Part shown: positions 6,163-10,750 of the stretch, piece by piece
Position numbering within the stretch: the first letter of the stretch is position 1
How the letters are laid out: every line of letters starts with the position of its first letter
Source: Promethearchaeota archaeon
GTDB taxonomy: Archaea; Asgardarchaeota; Lokiarchaeia; Sigynarchaeales; SOKP01
Assembly (NCBI GenBank): GCA_030605085.1
Contig: JAUWBH010000192.1
Coordinates: 1-10,750 of the forward strand
Reading direction: 5' to 3'
Length of the DNA: 10,750 nt
The notes under the pieces: generated by a model
Database searches by the model: none
The model's input: only the letters and a program-made list of their open reading frames with translations
What the model was told of the DNA's origin: nothing
Translations under genes and position numbers: made by a program

Positions 6163-6327
6163 CTTTATGTACCACAATCAGTAGGCGTAACATTTTTGAA
6201 AGAGTTCGTTACTTTATTACTTCATCTCAGATCTAAAGAAGTACCTTCCATTGTTTCCACAAATCTATATTTAAACCATACCGACCATCTCGATAAAGTA
6301 GCCCAGAACACGAAAAAGGTTGGATAA
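6163..6327 (+). pseudogene. C-terminal remnant of a tyrosine recombinase (Xer/integrase-like)
   Basis: Between the mutase and the convergent iron-sulfur gene, the frame from 6163 to TAA 6325-6327 is open for 54 codons with no good start. It reads FVTLLLHLRSKEVPSIVSTN, then LYLNHTDHLDKVAQNTKKVG. The second half resembles the end of XerA/integrase proteins (S-I-x-S-T-x-x-Y-x-H-x-x-x-E-H-L-x-x-V), with the nucleophilic Tyr in NLYLNH. The helix before it is about ten residues too short to hold the LLGH motif, and the Arg and His catalytic boxes are absent. It is therefore a decayed 3' end, a likely footprint of an old integrated element. The match is from memory and short, so confidence is moderate. 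Confidence 0.45.
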
Positions 6328-6334
6328 ATTACTC

Positions 6335-6350
6335 TTTTTTTTAAAAAAAA
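6335..6350. terminator. Bidirectional T8A8 terminator
   Basis: Eight T followed directly by eight A lie between the plus-strand operon and the end of the minus-strand iron-sulfur gene (stop at 6383-6381). Each strand therefore has an oligo-T run downstream of its gene, the expected archaeal arrangement for convergent transcription. Confidence 0.5.
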
Positions 6351-6380
6351 TACTTTGTTTATTACTTGAAAATTGGGTTA

Positions 6381-7412
6381 TTAAAGTTTCTTTCCTGCGC
6401 CTCCATGTGTGAGTTCTTCGCCCAATGCTAAACGTACGAGGTTGCTCAAGATATAGGGCTCCATTCCCTGTGCTTTTGCTCTGCCCCTAAGGCCAGGAAT
6501 ACATATAGGGCATATAAAAACAAAAACTTCTGCTCCTGCTTCCTTTGCATCCATTATGTTTTTCATTCTCCAAGAATTTTGTAATTCTTTAGAGACATTC
6601 TCCATTGCTCCCTGGATTCCACCACAGCATAGAGCATTTTCTCGGTCATATTTCCTACTAACTCTTTCTACCCCAATTAGTTCAAAAAGTTCGTCAAGAA
6701 TTTTATCCTTTTCGAACGTATATCTGGAGGCGCATGGTTGCTGATAAGCTATCTTCATGTTAAGTTTATTTATTTGGTCTATGTGTTCTTTCACATAATT
6801 TCGTAAATATTCTATGATATGAATTGGTTTAAATGGTAAATCAATATCGAATTCTTTAACTTTATTTGCTAATGTTGCATAGCAATCGTCGTGAAAGCAA
6901 ATTATCTCGTCAGCGTTAGTTTTGGCAAGATTATCTACAAATGTTTGAACATTTTTTTTATTAACCATGCTGGGTCTTCCCGTATGAACCATTCCTATCC
7001 AGCAAAAATAATCTCCTCCCTTTAGAAGGGTCAATCCATCAAAGAGTTGCCCCGCAATAACTCCAGGTAGCATATCGCCAAATAAGCAAAGATTCATAAC
7101 AGGTTTATCTGGCTCACCTTTTATAATCTTTGATGGTGTTTTTACACCCATATCAAACATTTTTAGAACTCCTTTATTGAATTTGAAAGTTCCTGTTTCC
7201 TCTTGCCTTACATTAATCAAATCAAAAGGATTTGCTCCTTCAGGACAGAACATATTACAAGCTACACAAGTTATACAATCGGAAGTAACTGGACTCGGCT
7301 CGCCATTTATTAATTTCTTAAACTCTTCCTTTGCTTTTTCTTCTGGATATGCCAAATAAGGGCATTTCATCAAGCACTCTCCACAAAGAGTACATTTTTC
7401 TTCGTAAAACAT
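6381..7412 (-). CDS. Iron-sulfur protein with CCG domain (HdrD/GlpC/LldE-like)
   Basis: This 343-residue protein begins with two ferredoxin-type [4Fe-4S] motifs: C7-x2-C10-x2-C13-x3-C17 and C46-x2-C49-x2-C52-x3-C56. Two cysteine-rich (CCG) regions follow. The C-terminal one is complete: C227, the C262-C263-G pair, then C301-x2-C304, giving the CX34CCX37CXXC spacing that ligates a noncubane [4Fe-4S] cluster in HdrB. The first CCG half is degenerate (FHDDCY where CC-type motifs are expected). The plan resembles heterodisulfide reductase subunit D, GlpC and lactate-oxidase LldE-type proteins, which pass electrons between flavoproteins and quinone, ferredoxin or thiol partners. No membrane helices are seen. 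Near acyl-CoA genes, it may take electrons from an acyl-CoA dehydrogenase or electron-transfer flavoprotein; that is inference. The ATG is preceded by AAGAGGAT (plus 7417-7424), a good Shine-Dalgarno sequence. The flavin partner is not in view. Confidence 0.85.
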   Translation of the reverse strand: MFYEEKCTLCGECLMKCPYLAYPEEKAKEEFKKLINGEPSPVTSDCITCVACNMFCPEGANPFDLINVRQEETGTFKFNKGVLKMFDMGVKTPSKIIKGEPDKPVMNLCLFGDMLPGVIAGQLFDGLTLLKGGDYFCWIGMVHTGRPSMVNKKNVQTFVDNLAKTNADEIICFHDDCYATLANKVKEFDIDLPFKPIHIIEYLRNYVKEHIDQINKLNMKIAYQQPCASRYTFEKDKILDELFELIGVERVSRKYDRENALCCGGIQGAMENVSKELQNSWRMKNIMDAKEAGAEVFVFICPICIPGLRGRAKAQGMEPYILSNLVRLALGEELTHGGAGKKL

Positions 7413-7470
7413 TATAATCCTCTTTAAAATTTCAATATTGGTCTTTAAAAGATTTGAAAATTTAAATAAA

Positions 7471-7523
7471 TTAAGAGAGGATTTTATTTAATCTTTTATA
7501 TGGTTTTTATTAAATCCTCTTAA
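7471..7523. repeat. Inverted repeat between divergent genes, spanning a TATA-like box
   Basis: The left arm TTAAGAGAGGATTT (7471-7484) pairs with AAATCCTCTTAA (7512-7523), leaving a two-base bulge, across a 27-base loop. The loop contains CTTTTATATGG (7492-7502), which read on the minus strand is CCATATAAAAG, a good TATA box for the iron-sulfur gene. The structure could be an operator on both sides of the promoter or an RNA hairpin. The arms also contain the Shine-Dalgarno-like AGAGGAT. Confidence 0.4.
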
Positions 7524-7583
7524 CAACGACTTTTTCAATCGAGAAAAACTTGTGGTTTTTTTCAACCTATATGAAAAAAGATT

Positions 7584-7597
7584 AAATTTATAAATTT
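7584..7597 (+). promoter_or_regulatory. Palindromic TATA-like box upstream of the membrane protein
   Basis: AAATTTATAAATTT is a perfect 14-base palindrome about 77 bases before the TTG start at 7674. It is the best TATA-like element in front of this gene. Because it is symmetric, its direction comes only from context. Confidence 0.3.
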
Positions 7598-7673
7598 TAA
7601 GAACAAAATCAATATTAATTCTAATTTTAATAAAAACAGATAATTTAATAAGTTTCAAGAGGAGATATTAAAA

Positions 7674-8048
7674 TTGTTGTTAGAAATAATATTGTATGTG
7701 CTGCTTTTTATCTTCTTAATAATTTTTATAACGATATTTCTTAAAATCGGTTTAAGTTTTACAGACGCAGAAAAAACTGAATTCGGTCAGGCGTTTCTCA
7801 CAGCTTTTCTCTGCACTCTCGTTATGTGGTTGTTAATCTTTTTCCTTCCGAAAACACTTTTATGGCTTGTTATTGCTGTACTAATTGGATTGCTTATATG
7901 TTGGGTTATAATTGCGAAGCGGCACAAAATTGGATTTGGCTCTGCTATTTTGGTAACGATTATAGCGATTATTGCTGCAGTTGTGATAATAATTATATTA
8001 ATTATTGTCATTGGAATGCTTATAGGATTTGTTATGTGGGTATTTTAA
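7674..8048 (+). CDS. Small four-helix membrane protein of unknown function
   Basis: The 124-residue product is almost wholly hydrophobic, with four predicted membrane segments at about residues 3-25, 41-58, 61-81 and 89-124. The last is long and Ile-rich and could be kinked or re-entrant. Only short polar stretches remain: SFTDAEKTEFGQ (28-39) between helices 1 and 2, and AKRHKIGFG (81-89) between 3 and 4. The positive AKRHK loop would place the 3-4 loop inside by the positive-inside rule. I do not recognise a family. The start is taken as TTG 7674 because GAGGAGAT (about 7659-7666) ends 7 bases before it; no ATG fits. An oligo-T run follows, so it is probably a single-gene transcript. It could be an envelope or transport accessory protein; nothing in the sequence decides. 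Confidence 0.6.
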   Translation: MLLEIILYVLLFIFLIIFITIFLKIGLSFTDAEKTEFGQAFLTAFLCTLVMWLLIFFLPKTLLWLVIAVLIGLLICWVIIAKRHKIGFGSAILVTIIAIIAAVVIIIILIIVIGMLIGFVMWVF

Positions 8049-8059
8049 ACCTAATTTTC

Positions 8060-8071
8060 TTTTTTTTTTTT
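8060..8071 (+). terminator. T12 terminator after the membrane protein
   Basis: Twelve consecutive T begin 12 bases after the membrane protein's TAA stop. An oligo-T tract of this length is a strong archaeal termination signal, and it separates the gene from the GH127 gene downstream. Confidence 0.6.
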
Positions 8072-8124
8072 AGTTATTAAGCAAACTTGATTTTATTTAT
8101 TCATTAAGTTTTTAGTTTTAACGA

Positions 8125-8138
8125 TATTAAATAAAATA
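8125..8138 (+). promoter_or_regulatory. TATA-like box of the GH127 gene
   Basis: ATTAAATAAAATAA lies about 40-50 bases before the GH127 ATG at 8176, downstream of the T12 terminator. An archaeal start about 25 bases further on would leave a short leader. No Shine-Dalgarno sequence follows it. The region is AT-rich, so confidence is low. Confidence 0.3.
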
Positions 8139-8175
8139 AAAGAAGTTAAGAGCCAAATTTGCTAAGCGCGATATT

Positions 8176-10149
8176 ATGAAAAAACACTATTATCAAATCC
8201 AACCAATTTCGTTTACTAAAGTTAAAATTACAGATAATTTTTGGTCGTCCAGAATTGAGATCAATCGAAATGTAACTATTCCTTATGCGTTTAAAAAATG
8301 CGAAGAAACTGGTCGCATAGACAATTTTTCGAAAGCAGCAGGATTGATTGAAGATGATATTGAGCCGATCCAACCCTTTGATGATTCTGATGTATTTAAG
8401 ATAATTGAAGGCGCCGCATATTCATTAAATATAAATCCCGGTTCAAAACTCGAAAAATATGTTGATAATCTCATAGAAAAAATTGCTGCGGCGCAAGAAG
8501 AAGATGGTTATTTGTATACAACTCGGACAATTAATCCTAAAAATCCTCATGAATGGTCAGGAAAAAAACGTTGGAAGCTTGTTTCAATAGAGAGTCATGA
8601 ATTATATAATATTGGACATTTAATAGAAAGTGCTATAGCTTATTATAAAGCTACTGGTAAACGTAAACTATTAGATGTTGCAGTCAAAAGTGCTGATTTG
8701 GTTGATAAAGTTTTTGGATCTGGTAAAAATGAACATGCTCCGGGGCACCAAGTGATTGAGATGGCATTAGTTCGATTATTTCGTGTGACTGGTAATAAAA
8801 AGTATCTAAAATTAGCAAAATTTTTTCTTGATATACGTGGATCTAAGGAAGCAATTGGGTATGAGGAATATCTTAGTTTATCAGTATTACTTCCAACACC
8901 CTCTTACTCTAAACGTCTTGAGTTCAATCAAACTCACAAGAAAGTCATAGAACAAGATGAAGCTATTGGGCATGCTGTCCGCGCTACATATCTTTATTCT
9001 GCTATGGCAGATATCGCAGCTATTACTAATAATAAAGATTACATAAACGCGATTGATCGTATATGGAATAATATGGTTTCAAAAAAAATAGCTATTACGG
9101 GAGGTATTGGCTCTAAGACCATAGGTGAATCTTTTGGTCGAAATTATAAGCTTCCAAATATAAGAACATATAATGAAACATGTGCTTCCATTGGTAATGT
9201 TTTCTGGAATTATCGTCTTTTTTTATTACATGGTGATGCTAAATATATAGATGTAATGGAGCGAATATTGTATAATGGTCTAATTTCAGGTGTCTCATTA
9301 GATGGATTATCGTTCTTCTATCCTAATCCTCTAGCATCGAGAGGTGATCAAACCAGAAGTCCATGGTTCGAATGTGCTTGTTGTCCTTCTAATATAGCTC
9401 GCTTTATACCATCAATTCCAAGTTATGTATATGCACAAAAGGATAATACTTTATACATTAATCTTTTTATAGGTAGTATTGGTACTATTTCAATAGCAGA
9501 TAAAACGATATCTATTACTCAAGAGACAGATTATCCGTGGAATGGTATTGTAAAAATATTAATTAATCTCCAGAAAAGTGATCATTTTACTATAGCACTT
9601 CGAATACCAGGTTGGACACAAAATCAACCAGTACCAAGCGATTTATATCATTATTTGAATGAATATAATGCTAATATAAGTCTGAAAGTTAATGGAGAAC
9701 CAATTGAAATTATTTCTGATAAAGGTTTTATACGAATTCAGCGATCTTGGAATGATGGAGATGAAATCGAACTTGACATGCCAATGCCAATCAGACGCGT
9801 AATCGCCCACGAAAAAGTAAAAAATAATATCGGGCGAGTAGCACTTGAACGTGGGCCAATAGTTTATTGCGTTGAATGGCCAGACAATAAAGTTGATCAC
9901 ATATTTAACCTGTTTGTAGACGATGATGCGGAACTTACATTTGAATATAATAAAGATATGCTCAATGGGATTGTAGTTATTACTGGTACCATTCATATCC
10001 TTAAAAAAGTCGGAGAGGGAAAGGAAGTTCAAAAAATCGAAACAAAATTTCTCGCTATTCCTTATTATGCTTGGGCTCATCGAGGTAATGGTGAAATGAC
10101 AGTGTGGATGATACGAGATTTAAAAGGTTTCAAAAGAATTTTAAGTTAG
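8176..10149 (+). CDS. GH127-family glycoside hydrolase (beta-L-arabinofuranosidase-like)
   Basis: This 657-residue protein has the (alpha/alpha)6-barrel plus beta-sandwich layout and length of GH127 enzymes such as HypBA1, which release beta-L-arabinofuranose from plant glycans with a cysteine nucleophile held by zinc. Key residues are visible: Glu318 in GGIGSKTIGESFG, Glu334 and Cys336 in YNETCAS, and the Cys402-Cys403 pair in ECACCPSN. Together these give the one Glu and three Cys that bind zinc, with the first of the pair as nucleophile. FWSSRIEIN and AAAQEEDGYLYT are typical N-terminal motifs. There is no signal peptide, so it acts in the cytoplasm on imported oligosaccharides, or was kept after transfer. 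Arginine codons are CGN in 23 of 29 cases, against 5 of 25 in the mutase, and there is no Shine-Dalgarno sequence; both point to a foreign origin. Related GH146 or other DUF1680 specificities cannot be excluded. Confidence 0.88.
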   Translation: MKKHYYQIQPISFTKVKITDNFWSSRIEINRNVTIPYAFKKCEETGRIDNFSKAAGLIEDDIEPIQPFDDSDVFKIIEGAAYSLNINPGSKLEKYVDNLIEKIAAAQEEDGYLYTTRTINPKNPHEWSGKKRWKLVSIESHELYNIGHLIESAIAYYKATGKRKLLDVAVKSADLVDKVFGSGKNEHAPGHQVIEMALVRLFRVTGNKKYLKLAKFFLDIRGSKEAIGYEEYLSLSVLLPTPSYSKRLEFNQTHKKVIEQDEAIGHAVRATYLYSAMADIAAITNNKDYINAIDRIWNNMVSKKIAITGGIGSKTIGESFGRNYKLPNIRTYNETCASIGNVFWNYRLFLLHGDAKYIDVMERILYNGLISGVSLDGLSFFYPNPLASRGDQTRSPWFECACCPSNIARFIPSIPSYVYAQKDNTLYINLFIGSIGTISIADKTISITQETDYPWNGIVKILINLQKSDHFTIALRIPGWTQNQPVPSDLYHYLNEYNANISLKVNGEPIEIISDKGFIRIQRSWNDGDEIELDMPMPIRRVIAHEKVKNNIGRVALERGPIVYCVEWPDNKVDHIFNLFVDDDAELTFEYNKDMLNGIVVITGTIHILKKVGEGKEVQKIETKFLAIPYYAWAHRGNGEMTVWMIRDLKGFKRILS

Positions 10150-10175
10150 AACCTTTAAATTTTTTCTAGGCTATT

Positions 10176-10750
10176 TTATAAATTTCTACTTTTTCTTGTA
10201 TAATTTGAGATTTTAGGTAGTAATGGTATAAATTCATGTGGGTCTTCAAATACAGGTACCTTTTTCTCGTTTAATTTTTTAAAAAGGCGATCCCTATCTT
10301 CGGGGCAATTTACTCGCTTTATTATTGGAATCAATGGTTTGCTATATTTATGTCCTAAAGTTAGTGCTTCCATCATAGTATCTTCATATGAAAGGTCAAT
10401 ATTAATTCTAAAGGATAAATCACTGCTAAAATAAAAACTAGGCAAATCTACTATCAAACCATCTATATTTTTATCTGATAAGGCAAGATCCATAATTTTA
10501 TAAATAGAGTTACAATCAAAAATTTGACCTGATATATCTAAAGGATTCTTTGAACTCGTTCCAAGCAAAAAAAAGTTTGAAGTTATTTGTTTTTGGATGT
10601 CTGGACTGAATTGAGGTACGTTCATTCCCGCTTTTTCAATTAAGTCGACCAATATCACACCATAGTCCTTACTACTACTAAGAGTAGCAAGATTTTTTAA
10701 TTCAAAAAGGTCATAATATTTAATTAAATAAGCCAACGATAATAATTGCT
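10176..10750 (-). CDS. Acyl-CoA synthetase (ADP-forming)/succinyl-CoA-ligase-like domain, 3' part
   Basis: The frame enters from the right edge and ends at TAA 10178-10176. At least 190 residues are visible. The TTG at 10736 is not the start, because the frame stays open to the window end (QLLSLAYL...). The sequence follows the flavodoxin-like second CoA-ligase domain (Succ_CoA_lig type) of ADP-forming acetyl/acyl-CoA synthetases: YGVILVDLIEKAGMNVPQFS, then SSKNPLDISGQ and a repeat of small strands (IDGLIVDLPSFYF), closing with KPLIPIIKRV and KVPVFEDPHEFIPLL. These enzymes interconvert acyl-CoA plus ADP and Pi with acid, CoA and ATP. The usual glycine-rich GGxG turn before YGV reads SSSKDYG here, so the nucleotide or phosphate chemistry may differ. 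It ends 26 bases from the convergent GH127 gene. The CoA-binding N-terminus and any ATP-grasp part lie outside the window. Confidence 0.72.
   Translation of the reverse strand, partial: QLLSLAYLIKYYDLFELKNLATLSSSKDYGVILVDLIEKAGMNVPQFSPDIQKQITSNFFLLGTSSKNPLDISGQIFDCNSIYKIMDLALSDKNIDGLIVDLPSFYFSSDLSFRINIDLSYEDTMMEALTLGHKYSKPLIPIIKRVNCPEDRDRLFKKLNEKKVPVFEDPHEFIPLLPKISNYTRKSRNL

Noticed and set aside
7826..8080. Overlapping plus-strand frame across the membrane protein
   Set aside because: It lies in another frame of the same hydrophobic coding sequence, has no Shine-Dalgarno sequence and reads into the oligo-T terminator.
9643..10080. Minus-strand 145-codon frame within the GH127 gene
   Set aside because: It is opposite the well-conserved GH127 beta-sandwich region, rich in Ile, Phe and Asn from AT-rich antisense, and has no recognisable motif.
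10737..10750. TTG at 10736 as the true start of the last gene
   Set aside because: The frame remains open to the window edge and the visible part begins in mid-domain, so the gene is simply cut by the window.

Overview
The window is AT-rich (about one-third GC by eye). It reads as a chromosomal segment from an anaerobic, acyl-CoA-metabolising archaeon, possibly of the Asgard/Lokiarchaeal type. The grounds are a split methylmalonyl-CoA mutase large subunit with no B12 domain, a thiolase-like gene paired with a DUF35 zinc-ribbon gene, a CCG-type iron-sulfur protein, an ADP-forming acyl-CoA-synthetase-like domain, TATA-like boxes, oligo-T terminators, and arginine codons that are mostly AGA/AGG. 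The archaeal call is fairly firm; the lineage is a guess. I saw no rRNA, tRNA or CRISPR array.

Left part (1-1920): the first 22 codons of a flavodoxin run off the left edge on the minus strand. Next comes a complete minus-strand AMP-forming acyl-CoA synthetase. At 2129-2578 lies a small toxin-antitoxin module with an intact antitoxin and a frameshifted RelE/ParE-like toxin.

Centre (2835-6120): a tight plus-strand operon encodes a thiolase-like enzyme, its DUF35 partner and the methylmalonyl-CoA mutase large subunit. This is the most interesting part. The thiolase reading frame holds an in-frame TGA at codon 335, with perfectly conserved thiolase sequence after it (catalytic GHP His and a C-terminal Cys). 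It also has Pro where thiolases carry the nucleophilic Cys. The mutase has no ATG, GTG or TTG start for its N-terminus. A strong Shine-Dalgarno sequence points to an ATA codon at 4441, which gives a family-typical protein of 559 residues. A degraded tyrosine-recombinase tail (6163-6327) follows the operon.

Right part (6381-10750): a minus-strand iron-sulfur protein of the HdrD/GlpC/LldE type, a small four-helix membrane protein of unknown function, and a GH127-type beta-L-arabinofuranosidase-like gene. The GH127 gene's arginine codons (mostly CGN) differ sharply from its neighbours, which suggests horizontal acquisition. Last is the 3' part of a minus-strand acyl-CoA synthetase (ADP-forming)/succinyl-CoA-ligase-like gene that runs off the right edge.

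Working together (inference): the synthetases activate acids to CoA thioesters. The thiolase-like/DUF35 pair would cleave or form a C-C bond in an acyl-CoA. The mutase links methylmalonyl-CoA and succinyl-CoA, and the flavodoxin and CCG iron-sulfur protein could carry electrons from acyl-CoA oxidation. The missing mutase small subunit, epimerase and propionyl-CoA carboxylase must lie elsewhere.
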